A stretch of 35,339 nt of DNA, from the NCBI RefSeq assembly GCF_002551005.1, contig NZ_NVOY01000021.1:33223-68561 (forward strand), given 5' to 3'. The DNA comes from Bacillus pseudomycoides. GTDB lineage: Bacteria > Bacillota > Bacilli > Bacillales > Bacillaceae_G. How positions within the stretch are numbered: position 1 is the first letter of the stretch; every line of letters starts with the position of its first letter. This document shows positions 1 to 8,500 of this stretch, in pieces. The notes below the pieces were generated by a model. It was given only the letters and a program-made list of their open reading frames with translations, made no database searches and was not told the DNA's origin. Made by a program: the position numbers and the translations under genes.

Positions 1-64
1 CTAACCATCAGTGGGGGATAAAGAAGCCCCCCACTGATGGAAGTTTCACTTTATAGATGAAACT
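1..64. repeat. Palindromic intergenic repeat with two hairpins
   Basis: Two adjacent inverted repeats are visible. The first has a perfect 13-bp stem (5-17 with 28-40, CCATCAGTGGGGG and its complement) around a 10-base loop. The second pairs AGTTTCA (42-48) with TGAAACT (58-64). GC-rich stems in AT-rich intergenic DNA look like the dispersed palindromic repeats (bcr type) of the Bacillus cereus group, but I cannot assign a subtype. A related GTGGGGG motif occurs near 22245. The element may also act as a terminator, though no clear T-run follows either arm. Confidence 0.6.
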
Positions 65-143
65 CGCTTCAGCGAATTTCGTTTGTTCGTTTCGCTTTTC
101 TTGAGTCAATCATATGAAAAATAAAGGGACTTGGCAGTAAAAT

Positions 144-170
144 ACCGGTAAAAGGAGTATTTTTACCGGT
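144..170. repeat. Perfect 10-bp inverted repeat (hairpin)
   Basis: ACCGGTAAAA at 144-153 pairs perfectly with TTTTACCGGT at 161-170 around a 7-base loop. It lies downstream of the minus-strand ABC/LytTR gene. On that strand the stem is followed by ATTTTACTG, so it could be a weak terminator for the gene or part of the same repeat complex as 1-64. The rest of 171-247 shows nothing further that I can support. Confidence 0.5.
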
Positions 171-247
171 GAATGGAGCATAATTTTAGCTCATTGAAAC
201 ACTATAAGAGGCGAGTGAAGTAATATTGGGGTTAACGCAACATACAT

Positions 248-1255
248 CTACAATCCAATTACATCCTTCAATTCATCCATTCTTCCTTTTGACAGTGGAA
301 TCGACGTTTTTCGTTCATCATCAAGGATTAAACTATAACTGTTCCGCGTCCACGTAATTACTTCTCGCACACGTTGTAAATTCACGAGGTAGGAACGGTG
401 ACACCTGAAGAACCCGAATCCTTTTAGACGTTCTTCCAACTCACTTAGCGTAAGCGCGCAAATGAAATCACCATCGCGCACATGAATGTGTGTAATTCCA
501 TTTTGTGTTTCAATAAATTGAATTTCCATTGGATCTAATAAAACAATTTTATCGTTTACTTTTGCTGGAATACGTTCTAATTTCATTTGTGGGATCATTT
601 CGATTATCTTTTCATCTTCTGCTTCGACCTGCTCTTCTTGCTCAATTTCCACTTTTTTCACGCCATCTGGATGTAACACATACACATCCTCCGTTAAAGA
701 TAAAGCATCTGAAAGAAAGGCAGAAGTAATGAAAATCGCTTTTCCTTGTTCTTTTAACTTTGTAATGACATTTCGAATAATGATTGTACTTTCCATATCT
801 ACGTTTTGTTCTGGTTCTTCGAAAATAACAAGCTCTGGATTATGTATAATACTTCTCCCAATATGAAGACGGCGTTTTTCAGAAAAGGTTAATTCCCCTA
901 TCCTTACCTTTTTCTTATCTAGGAGGCCTACAAACTGGACAACTTCATCTACCGACAATCCATTCCCATACAATCCTCGCAAAAAAATAAAATAATCTTT
1001 TACCGTTAATCGTTCGTACGCCTCATCAGCTAACAAACAAAAACCGATTCGAGAAAAAGAATATTTCCCAAGCGGCTGTCCATCAAATAATACAGTCCCT
1101 GTCGACGCTTCTTCTTCCCCCATAATAATGCGGTGCAACGTTTTACCAATATGATTATTGCATTGCAGCACAACACACTGTCCATTCTCAATTTCTAACT
1201 GAATAGATGGCAAACCATTTGTCTTTGCCAATTGGTTCAGTTCTAATAACGCCAT
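248..1255 (-). CDS. ABC-type ATPase-like domain fused to LytTR DNA-binding domain
   Basis: This 335-residue protein joins two domains. Residues about 1-200 resemble an ABC transporter ATPase. The Walker A is eroded (CNNHIGKT, 32-39, lacking the first Gly), the signature is LTFSEKRR (about 122-129) instead of LSGGQ, the Walker B with its Glu is kept (LVIFEEP, about 142-148), and the switch His is replaced by Ser (FITSAF). A charged linker of about 35 residues leads to a LytTR domain (about 240-333) with the typical FRCHRSYLVNL core. LytTR domains bind direct repeats in promoters. No membrane permease partner is within the window, so a regulator is more likely than a transporter subunit. The start has RBS GGGGTGAGAGG right before ATG. 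The target genes are unknown. Confidence 0.85.
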   Translation of the reverse strand: MALLELNQLAKTNGLPSIQLEIENGQCVVLQCNNHIGKTLHRIIMGEEEASTGTVLFDGQPLGKYSFSRIGFCLLADEAYERLTVKDYFIFLRGLYGNGLSVDEVVQFVGLLDKKKVRIGELTFSEKRRLHIGRSIIHNPELVIFEEPEQNVDMESTIIIRNVITKLKEQGKAIFITSAFLSDALSLTEDVYVLHPDGVKKVEIEQEEQVEAEDEKIIEMIPQMKLERIPAKVNDKIVLLDPMEIQFIETQNGITHIHVRDGDFICALTLSELEERLKGFGFFRCHRSYLVNLQRVREVITWTRNSYSLILDDERKTSIPLSKGRMDELKDVIGL

Positions 1256-1285
1256 CCTCTCACCCCTATGTTGGTTTTTTGTTCC

Positions 1286-1294
1286 ATTATATCA
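1286..1294 (-). promoter_or_regulatory. Extended -10 promoter of the ABC/LytTR gene
   Basis: On the minus strand the sequence reads TGATATAAT, a perfect -10 hexamer with the upstream TG of an extended -10, about 30 bases before the start codon. No good -35 lies 16-18 bases further upstream, which is common for extended -10 promoters. The rest of 1295-1380 holds only AT-rich spacer. Confidence 0.5.
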
Positions 1295-1380
1295 GACGTT
1301 TTATGGAAATTCGTGATACAATTCCCAATATTATAAGATTGAAATTCATATGAAATGCGGGAAGGCGGGTATTCCTTTTA

Positions 1381-1412
1381 CGAAAATAGGCTACCTCATG
1401 TCGAGGCAGCCT
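1381..1412 (-). terminator. Intrinsic terminator after the acyl-CoA synthetase gene
   Basis: On the minus strand AGGCTGCCTC pairs with GAGGTAGCCT (one G-U pair) around a 5-base loop, followed by ATTTTCG. It begins 12 bases after the stop codon of the synthetase gene. The T-tract is short. Confidence 0.75.
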
Positions 1413-1424
1413 ACTCTTGTCTTC

Positions 1425-3035
1425 CTACTTCACCATATAACTCTTCAACTGATCACGAAGTGCTCGCTTCAAAAACTTCCCGACAGATGTTTTCGGAATT
1501 TCTTCGACAAATAAAATATCATCCGGCATCCACCATTTTGGAAATTGATTTTCTAATAACTCATATAGCTCTTCTTGATCGACCACTGCTCCTTCTTTTA
1601 AAACGACACATGCAACAGGACGCTCTTGCCATTTTTCGTGCGGAACAGCAACGACAGATGCTTCTAATACTTTTTCGTGTGTCATTAAAGCATTTTCTAA
1701 ATCAACAGAAGAAATCCATTCACCGCCGCTTTTAATCAAATCTTTCGTGCGGTCAGCAATTTTAATAAAACCTTCCGGGTCGACTGTTACGATATCGCCT
1801 GTGTGCAGCCATCCATCTTTCATCGATTCTTCGGTGCGTTCATCACGATAATAACTGCCAGCAATCCATAGTCCGCGGAGGCAAAGTTCTCCCATCTCTT
1901 CACCGTCCCACTTAATCTCACCGTTTTGACCAATTACCTTCATTTCAAGGCCTGGGAATAAATAACCTTGGCGAGAACGAAGCTCATAATATTCTTCTTT
2001 CGGTAAATCACGTTGATACGACTTCGGACAGTTAATGACAACAGCTGGACTTGTTTCCGTCATGCCGTAAATTTGCCTGAACGCAATTTCATATTTTTCT
2101 TCATAGGTGCGAATCATACCTTTTGGTGCTGCCGATCCACCTGACCATATCGTACGAACACTGCTAATATCATATGGATGCTTTTCAAGCTCTTGCAGTA
2201 AGCCAATCCAAATGGTTGGAACACCGGCAGTAATCGTTACTTTCTCACGTTCAATTAACCCTGCTAAAATTTCCGGGGTAAAGTGCGGTCCTGGTAAGAC
2301 AAGCTTTGTACCGAACCATGTACTTGCGAATGGGAGTCCCCACGCGTTGACATGGAACATCGGAACAACAGGCATACAAGTATCTGCTTCTGATATGCCC
2401 CCTCCGTCTACAAGTCCAAGCGTATAGCTATGTAGCGCAATACTACGGTGCGTGTACACGACGCCTTTCGGTTTTCCTGTCGTCGCGGAAGTATAGCACA
2501 TACCGGCAGGTGCTTTCTCATCTAAATCTGTTATAAATTGAAATGTTTCATCGCCTTCTTCAAGGAGTTGATCATAGTGATATGCTGGTGATAGTGTTGT
2601 ATGAGGTAGTGCATCGTCATCTGTCATAATGATAAATGCTTTCACATGAGGAATTTCGCGTTGAATACTTTCTAATACAGGAACCATATCTTCATCTACC
2701 AAAATAATTTCATCTTCGGCGTGGTTAATAATGTAGGAAATGTGTTCTGCGGAAAGGCGTAAATTAATCGTATGTAAGACAGCTCCGATTCCTGGAATGG
2801 CAAAATATGCTTCTAAATGGCGATGGTGATTCCAGGCGATTGTTCCTACTTTATCTCCCGCCCTAACCCCCATTTTCTTTAATACACTCGCAAGCTTTCT
2901 TGTCCTCTTTGCAATTTCTCCGTATGTTAATGTTTGAATGCGTGATGCCGTCCGTGAGACAACTTCCTTTTTGGAAAAGTATTTCTCTGCCCGTTCCATC
3001 ATTGCCGGAATGAGAAGTGGTACATCCATCATCAT
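1425..3035 (-). CDS. Fatty acyl-CoA synthetase (AMP-forming, AlkK/FadD-like)
   Basis: The 536-residue product belongs to the ANL adenylating superfamily, which activates a carboxylic acid to acyl-AMP and transfers it to CoA. Visible motifs are the phosphate-binding loop YTSATTGKPKG (181-191), YGMTETS (323-329), HTGD (411-414), the hinge region around DRTKDLIKSGGEW (428-440) and the C-terminal catalytic Lys in KTSVGK (about 520). The overall pattern fits medium- or long-chain fatty acid CoA ligases; the chain length cannot be read from sequence. RBS AGGGGGAACGAAAG precedes three consecutive ATG codons, and the first is used here. It is transcribed alone, with a terminator just downstream, and would feed beta-oxidation or lipid synthesis. 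Confidence 0.9.
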   Translation of the reverse strand: MMMDVPLLIPAMMERAEKYFSKKEVVSRTASRIQTLTYGEIAKRTRKLASVLKKMGVRAGDKVGTIAWNHHRHLEAYFAIPGIGAVLHTINLRLSAEHISYIINHAEDEIILVDEDMVPVLESIQREIPHVKAFIIMTDDDALPHTTLSPAYHYDQLLEEGDETFQFITDLDEKAPAGMCYTSATTGKPKGVVYTHRSIALHSYTLGLVDGGGISEADTCMPVVPMFHVNAWGLPFASTWFGTKLVLPGPHFTPEILAGLIEREKVTITAGVPTIWIGLLQELEKHPYDISSVRTIWSGGSAAPKGMIRTYEEKYEIAFRQIYGMTETSPAVVINCPKSYQRDLPKEEYYELRSRQGYLFPGLEMKVIGQNGEIKWDGEEMGELCLRGLWIAGSYYRDERTEESMKDGWLHTGDIVTVDPEGFIKIADRTKDLIKSGGEWISSVDLENALMTHEKVLEASVVAVPHEKWQERPVACVVLKEGAVVDQEELYELLENQFPKWWMPDDILFVEEIPKTSVGKFLKRALRDQLKSYMVK

Positions 3036-3061
3036 CTTTCGTTCCCCCTATCATCATTGTA

Positions 3062-3086
3062 TATCTATAGATACAACTGTATTATA
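3062..3086 (-). promoter_or_regulatory. -10 hexamer and 12-bp palindrome before the acyl-CoA synthetase gene
   Basis: A perfect TATAAT (3081-3086, minus strand) lies about 50 bases before the gene, with no strong -35. The palindrome TATCTATAGATA (3062-3073) sits just downstream of the predicted start point, where a repressor could bind. It does not resemble the B. subtilis FadR box. The remaining spacer to 3247 contains no supported gene. Confidence 0.35.
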
Positions 3087-3247
3087 ACACGACAAACCTA
3101 GGCAAAAACTAACAACCGTTCTTTCCTTTTCTACAAAGTCTGACAGAGACTTCCATCATGCAAAGCGATGTATTTGCATCTGGGCCACCGTTTATCAGCG
3201 ATTCGACACAACTTAAAGATCCTTCGATAAAACAAGACACCCAACAT

Positions 3248-3275
3248 AAAAAAGCATAGCGCCGCTGCGCTATGC
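3248..3275 (-). terminator. Intrinsic terminator of the murA-spoIID transcript
   Basis: A perfect 9-bp stem (GCATAGCGC with GCGCTATGC) with a 4-base loop is followed on the minus strand by six T residues. It starts 3 bases after the spoIID stop codon. Confidence 0.92.
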
Positions 3276-3277
3276 CT

Positions 3278-4300
3278 TTACTTCTTCGCTGTCAATTTTC
3301 CCTCATATTGATTCAGTGTTGAAATGGCTACACCTTTATAATAATGGGCAACAATATCTGTATACACCTTTCCTTCCTTAGCCATTCCGTTTGCACCGTA
3401 TTGGCTCATACCGACGCCGTGACCATAGCCTTTCGTTGTGATGACAATTTGATCCCCTTGCTGCTTCCACATAAAGTCGGAGGAACGTAAAGCTAACTTT
3501 TCCCTTACATCTTTCCCCGTTAATGTCTTTCCTTGAAATTCAACTTCCTTCACACGCTTTCCTTCTGTACGATCTTTAATATCGCCAACCTTCCCGTTTG
3601 CTAATACTTTTACGCCAAGACGTTTTTGAAAGTCAGCAACAGTAAACTTTTGTTCACTCGTAAATTTCGGTGCTTGTTGATCCCAAGGACTATTCACACT
3701 TTTTAAGTACGGATAGTCACTGCCCCAATAGTCTGCGGCATTTTCTGTATAGCCATTGCTTGTCGAGAAAAATGACGCTGTAATCGGATTGCCTTCATAC
3801 GTTAAAACTTGTCCAGCTGTTTTTGATACCGCTTCTTCAATCCGTTTCATTTTTCCTTCGTACTCTTTGCCCCATTGTTCTTTTAGCTCCGCTTTACTTT
3901 TGTACACTTGATTTTCTACCGTATCTGTTACGTCCGCTTTATTTTGAAGCTTTTGTTCACTTAACATACGCTTCACAACGAATGTACGCGCTGTTAATGC
4001 CTGTGCTTTTAATGCTTCCATTTCAAAGTTTGCTGGCATTTCTGCCGCAACAACGCCGGCAACATAGTCTTCAATTGAAACCGTTTCGGTCTTTTTTTGC
4101 TGACTGCGATACACAGATACTTGCACATCAGTTTTTGTAGGAGAGGGAGCCGGTACGTCTTGTGCGGACTTAGGAGCAGAAGGCGAATGATCCTTCCCTT
4201 CTTTCGTTTTCCCAAACGGAAAAACAAGCATGCTTGGTACGATAATCACTAACGCTATTAACAGCGTTATGATGACGATAATGGGCTTTGTCGTTTTCAT
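3278..4300 (-). CDS. spoIID: Stage II sporulation protein D (peptidoglycan lytic transglycosylase)
   Basis: The 340-residue protein has one N-terminal membrane helix (about 6-29), a Pro/Ser/Lys-rich linker and the SpoIID domain. The conserved VVAAEMP segment contains the catalytic Glu (about 87; E88 in the B. subtilis protein), followed by [13 protein letters not shown]. The C-terminal [13 protein letters not shown] is the second family hallmark. With SpoIIM and SpoIIP the family degrades septal peptidoglycan during engulfment by the mother cell. RBS GGAGGA lies 7 bases before ATG. In B. subtilis the gene is transcribed by sigma E; a partial CATAAGAAT is present upstream but I cannot support a full sigma-E promoter. 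The usual neighbour spoIIQ is not found in the 3.2 kb downstream. Confidence 0.95.
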   Translation of the reverse strand: MKTTKPIIVIITLLIALVIIVPSMLVFPFGKTKEGKDHSPSAPKSAQDVPAPSPTKTDVQVSVYRSQQKKTETVSIEDYVAGVVAAEMPANFEMEALKAQALTARTFVVKRMLSEQKLQNKADVTDTVENQVYKSKAELKEQWGKEYEGKMKRIEEAVSKTAGQVLTYEGNPITASFFSTSNGYTENAADYWGSDYPYLKSVNSPWDQQAPKFTSEQKFTVADFQKRLGVKVLANGKVGDIKDRTEGKRVKEVEFQGKTLTGKDVREKLALRSSDFMWKQQGDQIVITTKGYGHGVGMSQYGANGMAKEGKVYTDIVAHYYKGVAISTLNQYEGKLTAKK

Positions 4301-4458
4301 GATCTTCCTCCACTATGAAATTAGACTCATTTCATTCTTATGGAGTAAGACAAGCATTTAGAACACGTTCTTTTTTATCTATCACCTGTTTAAATTTTTA
4401 GAATCTTTAATGAAACAGGCATAAATATTATGTTTCTTGACTATAACAATAAGAGTAC

Positions 4459-4493
4459 AAAAAAATAGCTTCCATGCCTTTGCATAGAAGCTA
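4459..4493 (-). terminator. Intrinsic terminator after murA
   Basis: On the minus strand TAGCTTCTATGC pairs with GCATGGAAGCTA (one mismatch) around a 4-base loop, followed by seven T residues. It separates murA from spoIID, suggesting that spoIID has its own (sporulation) promoter in the 190-bp spacer. Confidence 0.92.
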
Positions 4494-4499
4494 CCTTTA

Positions 4500-5804
4500 T
4501 TAAGCGTGAAGATCAGATACTTGTTGTTCTACTACTTCCGCCACTTGTTCAGTTACACGTTCAATATCTGCACCTAATGCAGCTAACTTACCGTGGAAGT
4601 TTACATATCCGCGATCAAGGTGTTTTAATTCTGTTACACGCGTATGACCTTCAGATACTAAACCAGCTAAGATTAATGCTGCTGCAGCGCGTAAATCTGT
4701 TGCTGCTACTTCAGCACCTTGCAGGTTACCTGGTCCATTCATAATTACTGAACGGCCCTCGATTTTAATATCTGCATTCATACGACGGAACTCTTCCACA
4801 TGCATGAAACGGTTTTCGAATACTGTTTCTGTAATCATGCTTGTGCCATTTGCTTTCAGTAATAATGCCATCATTTGTGATTGCATGTCTGTTGGGAATC
4901 CTGGGTGTGGCATCGTTTTAATATCAGCCGCTTTTAACTTCTCAGGACCGATAATACGAATACCTTCGTTTTCCTCAATAATTGTAACTCCCATTTCTTC
5001 CATTTTCGCTGTAATAGAGCGTAAATGTTCTGGTACAGCATTTTCAATTAACACGTTTCCGCCTGTAATTGCTGCTGCAACCATAAATGTTCCTGCTTCA
5101 ACACGATCAGGAATAATGGAATGGTTTGCACCATATAATTTATCGACACCTTCGATACGAATTGTGCCAGTTCCAGCACCACGTACTTTTGCTCCCATCG
5201 CATTTAAGAAGTTCGCTAAGTCTACGATCTCTGGTTCTTTTGCTACGTTTTCAATAACTGTTGTCCCTTCTGCTAATACAGCGGCAGACATGATGTTCTC
5301 TGTTGCCCCTACGCTCGGGAAATCTAAGTAAATTTTCGCACCTGTTAACTTACCGTCTACATACGCCTCAACAAATCCATTACCAACCTTTACTTTTGCT
5401 CCCATTGCTTCAAAGCCTTTTAAATGTTGGTCAATTGGACGTGAACCGATTGCACATCCACCAGGAAGCGCAATACGTGCACGGCCATTACGCGCTAAAA
5501 GCGGTCCCATTACAAGAACGGACGCACGCATTTTACGTACATATTCAAATGGTGCTTCGATGTTTAGTTCTTTTGATGCGTCAATTGTTACTTCATTGTT
5601 TGCAAAAGATACTTCTGCATTCAAATGACGCAATACCTCATTAATTGTGTATACATCTGATAATTCTGGTACTTCAGATAGTACATTCTTTCCATCACTC
5701 GCTAATAGGGCTGCAGCGATTATAGGTAATACAGCGTTTTTTGCGCCCTCTACGCGCACTGTGCCGTTCAACCGCTTTCCGCCACGGACGATGATCTTTT
5801 CCAA
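4500..5804 (-). CDS. murA: UDP-N-acetylglucosamine 1-carboxyvinyltransferase MurA
   Basis: The 434-residue enzyme transfers enolpyruvate from phosphoenolpyruvate to UDP-GlcNAc, the first committed step of peptidoglycan synthesis in the cytosol. The substrate Lys22 in GAKNA and the catalytic Cys117 in [12 protein letters not shown] are present, so it is of the fosfomycin-sensitive Cys type. The start is TTG, supported by CGGAGGGG 5 bases upstream; no ATG lies nearby. Bacillus has two paralogues, and the ywmB-murA-spoIID context identifies this one as MurAA (MurA1). Confidence 0.96.
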   Translation of the reverse strand: MEKIIVRGGKRLNGTVRVEGAKNAVLPIIAAALLASDGKNVLSEVPELSDVYTINEVLRHLNAEVSFANNEVTIDASKELNIEAPFEYVRKMRASVLVMGPLLARNGRARIALPGGCAIGSRPIDQHLKGFEAMGAKVKVGNGFVEAYVDGKLTGAKIYLDFPSVGATENIMSAAVLAEGTTVIENVAKEPEIVDLANFLNAMGAKVRGAGTGTIRIEGVDKLYGANHSIIPDRVEAGTFMVAAAITGGNVLIENAVPEHLRSITAKMEEMGVTIIEENEGIRIIGPEKLKAADIKTMPHPGFPTDMQSQMMALLLKANGTSMITETVFENRFMHVEEFRRMNADIKIEGRSVIMNGPGNLQGAEVAATDLRAAAALILAGLVSEGHTRVTELKHLDRGYVNFHGKLAALGADIERVTEQVAEVVEQQVSDLHA

Positions 5805-5838
5805 GTTATTCCCCTCCGTGTCCTTTTTTCACATCTAT

Positions 5839-6552
5839 TCAATACTCAGAAGTTATGATCGGTGTGCCAACCACAATTGTATTCTTGTTGTTCGTAGAAC
5901 GTATTGCTATTTGCACATTGATTTTCTCTTTATTTGTTGAAAGAGCGTCATTCCACTTTTTATTATATGCGGAGACTGACACAAATGCTCTTTCTTCTAT
6001 TTTTTCAATCGTTCTTGCTGAAAGATCTTTCAAAACTTCATTTACTCTATCTTGCAAAACACCTTCAATCTTATCACTGAGCGCACCTTGAATACAAGCA
6101 TAAATTTTTGGTTTTGTATCAAAAATTTGAATCGTTTTATCTGCATATTTTGGATCCCATTTTGTTCCGCTCATTTCATATATAATGAAAGTGTTTTCTT
6201 TAGTATTTTCCATTGTCCACGTAACTACTAGTCTTTCTTCATATGAAGAAAATTTTTTTTGCGCAGTTGCTTTGTAGCCGTCTTTAGACTGCTCAATTTT
6301 CCATTCTGCTACATTTGCACGTTCTTTCACTTGACTTAACAACTTTTCAAACATATGTATATTTGAAATTGTCTTTGTTTCTCTTGCTAACCAAGACCAC
6401 CGCTGAACATCAGCACCGTTCTTTTCTAAAGCAGCAATCATACTTTCCATTTTTTCCTGATCGCTCACAGGTTTCATTTCCCGATATCCAACTAAAAAGA
6501 TAACTACACTCACGACAACCAACATCATGGCTTGCATTTTTTTCACGTTCAT
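5839..6552 (-). CDS. ywmB: YwmB family protein
   Basis: This 237-residue protein has a single N-terminal hydrophobic segment (about 8-22) acting as a signal or anchor, and the rest should be outside the membrane. The family (DUF1779, YwmB) has a TATA-binding-protein-like fold in known structures, but no established function. Its position between ywzB and murA is conserved in Bacillus and supports the assignment. RBS AGGAGGGG lies close to ATG. Thirty-four bases separate it from murA with no terminator, so the two are probably co-transcribed. Confidence 0.88.
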   Translation of the reverse strand: MNVKKMQAMMLVVVSVVIFLVGYREMKPVSDQEKMESMIAALEKNGADVQRWSWLARETKTISNIHMFEKLLSQVKERANVAEWKIEQSKDGYKATAQKKFSSYEERLVVTWTMENTKENTFIIYEMSGTKWDPKYADKTIQIFDTKPKIYACIQGALSDKIEGVLQDRVNEVLKDLSARTIEKIEERAFVSVSAYNKKWNDALSTNKEKINVQIAIRSTNNKNTIVVGTPIITSEY

Positions 6553-6607
6553 CCCCTCCTAGTCCCCATTGTTGACGGAGAAGGATGGTTCTATACGTTG
6601 TACTTTT

Positions 6608-6844
6608 TTACTTTACAATGTACGTTAAGCTCTTTGAATACCCTAAATAATCAAGGAAAAAGTTACTTGCCGATGCACCGATGGCAATCGTTACAAGGAT
6701 AAGAAGCACCCTCGTTTGCATGACTTTCCCCGGCTTCATTAATCGTTCTAGATGAAGACCTTGTAGCGCCCACCACGTGATGGTAATAAACAATAAATGC
6801 GACACAATTGCAATGAGTGCTTGTTGCCCTAAAATTTGTGCCAT
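6608..6844 (-). CDS. ywzB: DUF1146 small membrane protein YwzB
   Basis: The 78-residue protein has two membrane helices (about 8-27 and 43-68) joined by a basic loop (HLERLMKPGK). It matches the DUF1146/YwzB family, of unknown function, found near the atp operon and murA in bacilli. RBS GCAGGAGGG is strong. It appears to be the first gene of the ywzB-ywmB-murA group. In B. subtilis it follows atpC closely, whereas here the nuo cluster and other genes intervene. Confidence 0.88.
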   Translation of the reverse strand: MAQILGQQALIAIVSHLLFITITWWALQGLHLERLMKPGKVMQTRVLLILVTIAIGASASNFFLDYLGYSKSLTYIVK

Positions 6845-6867
6845 AATAAATCGACCCTCCTGCTCTA

Positions 6868-6916
6868 ACGAGAAACTTCTCGTATGAACCAGACTTGCTT
6901 ACTACTTGTGTAGTAA
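6868..6916 (-). promoter_or_regulatory. Two palindromes in the ywzB leader
   Basis: ACGAGAA-AC-TTCTCGT (6868-6883) and TTACTAC-TTGT-GTAGTAA (6899-6916) are perfect 7-bp inverted repeats between the nuoN terminator and ywzB. Neither is followed by a T-run on the minus strand. They could be operators or leader hairpins. I see no convincing promoter hexamers. Confidence 0.35.
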
Positions 6917-6932
6917 ACGAAAATTTACCAAA

Positions 6933-6962
6933 ATAAAAAGTGCAGAGTTTAGCTCTACACTT
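6933..6962 (-). terminator. Intrinsic terminator of the nuo operon
   Basis: On the minus strand AAGTGTAGAG pairs with CTCTGCACTT (one G-U) around CTAAA and is followed by TTTATTTT. It lies 10 bases after the nuoN stop codon. Confidence 0.92.
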
Positions 6963-6972
6963 TTAGTTTGTA

Positions 6973-8499
6973 CTATTGTACCATGTTCCCAAGAAAGAAG
7001 AAATCCTTCATAAGTGGAAAATAATCGTAAAAGAAATTATAACCGCTTACCGGTAATATACCGAGTACAACTGTTGCTATCGCGCAAATACTTACAACGA
7101 TTTTTAAGTTAACCGGAAGAACAATGCGCTCCTCGCTTTCTGCCAGGCGAAAAAACATTTGCTGCAAAATGCGAAAATAGTAAACGAAGGAGATAACCGT
7201 TGTCCCCATCATAATGGATGCTAGCACGTAATGAGCTGGCTGGACGATAAATGCTCCTAAAAAGATGTTAATCTTCCCGATAAATCCAGCTGTTCCAGGA
7301 ATACCAGCAAGTGACAGAATAAAAATTGTCATCATAATCGCAGTAAACGGTGATCGTTTATATAAACCAGCAAAAGCGGCAATATTTCCCTGTCCCGTTT
7401 GTAAGATTATGCCATGGATAATTGCAAATGCTCCGATATTCATCAGTACATAAGCAAGCATATAAAACCACATGCTATCCATAAGGAATGGTGACATCAC
7501 AACAAGCGGTACGAGTAAATAACCAGCATGCGCCACCCCTGAGTACGCAAACATCCGCTTTATACTGCACTGCTTTAACGCAACGCTATTCCCAACAATC
7601 ATCGTTATCCCAGCAAGAACGGCAAGATAGATACTCATATTACTAAATAGTGATGCTGCCCTGTTTTCCACAGGAATCGCTCCGAAAATGATTAAGAAAA
7701 TGCGCACAATCATTACAAACCCAGCAATTTTCGATACAGTTGCTAAAAATGCGGTAACAGGCGTTGCTGCTCCTTCGTACACATCAGGTGCCCACATATG
7801 AAATGGGACAGTCGCAATTTTGAAAGACAAACCGACAAAAAGCAGGATAAACGCAAGCGACAGCAAAAGTTGGATATCGCCGCTCACACCTTGTGCGAAT
7901 AAACGCTGCATATCTAAAATGTTTGTTGAACCTGTCAGTCCGTACAGATAGCTCATTCCAAACAACGTAATTGCCGTAGAAATACCACCGTTTATGACAT
8001 ACTTCATCGCCGCTTCATTCGAAGCTTTATTGTTCTTACGAATGCCGACTAAAATGTACGAAGACAATGACAATAACTCAAGACCGACGAACAGTGTAAT
8101 AAAATCACTGCTAGATGCCATAAACATTGCGCCAAGCATCGCCGTTAAAAATAAGTAATAATATTCTCCTAGGTCTTCAATCGGCTGCTTATCATCATCG
8201 CTCACCGCAAGGAGTAATACAAGAATACCGCCGAGCAATAAGAGCGTTTTAAATGCTTTTGAAAATCCGTCTAAAATAAAAGATCCATCTAAAATCTCTC
8301 CAGCCGGTGCACCGTATAATGTCACGAGCACCACAAGTGCGAGCACAGCCGTTCCAATTGCCCCGTATGCTAAATTTCGTCGCCGAAACGTTTGTTTTGC
8401 AAACAGATCGAGAAGTGATAGAAGAATAGCCCCGCCAAGCAAGATGAATTCCGGCGTCATTAAATGCCATGATAAGCCTAGTAATGTTTTCATATCCAT
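6973..8499 (-). CDS. nuoN: NADH-quinone oxidoreductase subunit N
   Basis: This 508-residue polytopic membrane protein (about 14 helices) is one of the three antiporter-like proton-pumping subunits of complex I. It has the lysine-bearing helices and the motif KIATVPFHMWAPDVYEGA typical of NuoN. It is the last gene of the operon. ATG lies 1 base after the nuoM stop codon, and its RBS (GGGGGT) is inside the end of nuoM, indicating translational coupling. Confidence 0.96.
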   Translation of the reverse strand: MDMKTLLGLSWHLMTPEFILLGGAILLSLLDLFAKQTFRRRNLAYGAIGTAVLALVVLVTLYGAPAGEILDGSFILDGFSKAFKTLLLLGGILVLLLAVSDDDKQPIEDLGEYYYLFLTAMLGAMFMASSSDFITLFVGLELLSLSSYILVGIRKNNKASNEAAMKYVINGGISTAITLFGMSYLYGLTGSTNILDMQRLFAQGVSGDIQLLLSLAFILLFVGLSFKIATVPFHMWAPDVYEGAATPVTAFLATVSKIAGFVMIVRIFLIIFGAIPVENRAASLFSNMSIYLAVLAGITMIVGNSVALKQCSIKRMFAYSGVAHAGYLLVPLVVMSPFLMDSMWFYMLAYVLMNIGAFAIIHGIILQTGQGNIAAFAGLYKRSPFTAIMMTIFILSLAGIPGTAGFIGKINIFLGAFIVQPAHYVLASIMMGTTVISFVYYFRILQQMFFRLAESEERIVLPVNLKIVVSICAIATVVLGILPVSGYNFFYDYFPLMKDFFFLGNMVQ

Positions 8500-8500
8500 T

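Noticed and set aside
3109-3240. A 43-codon, cysteine-containing minus-strand frame starting with GTG downstream of spoIID.
   Set aside because: No RBS precedes it, it begins at the tail of the spoIID terminator, and I recognise no family. It may be chance or a very decayed remnant.
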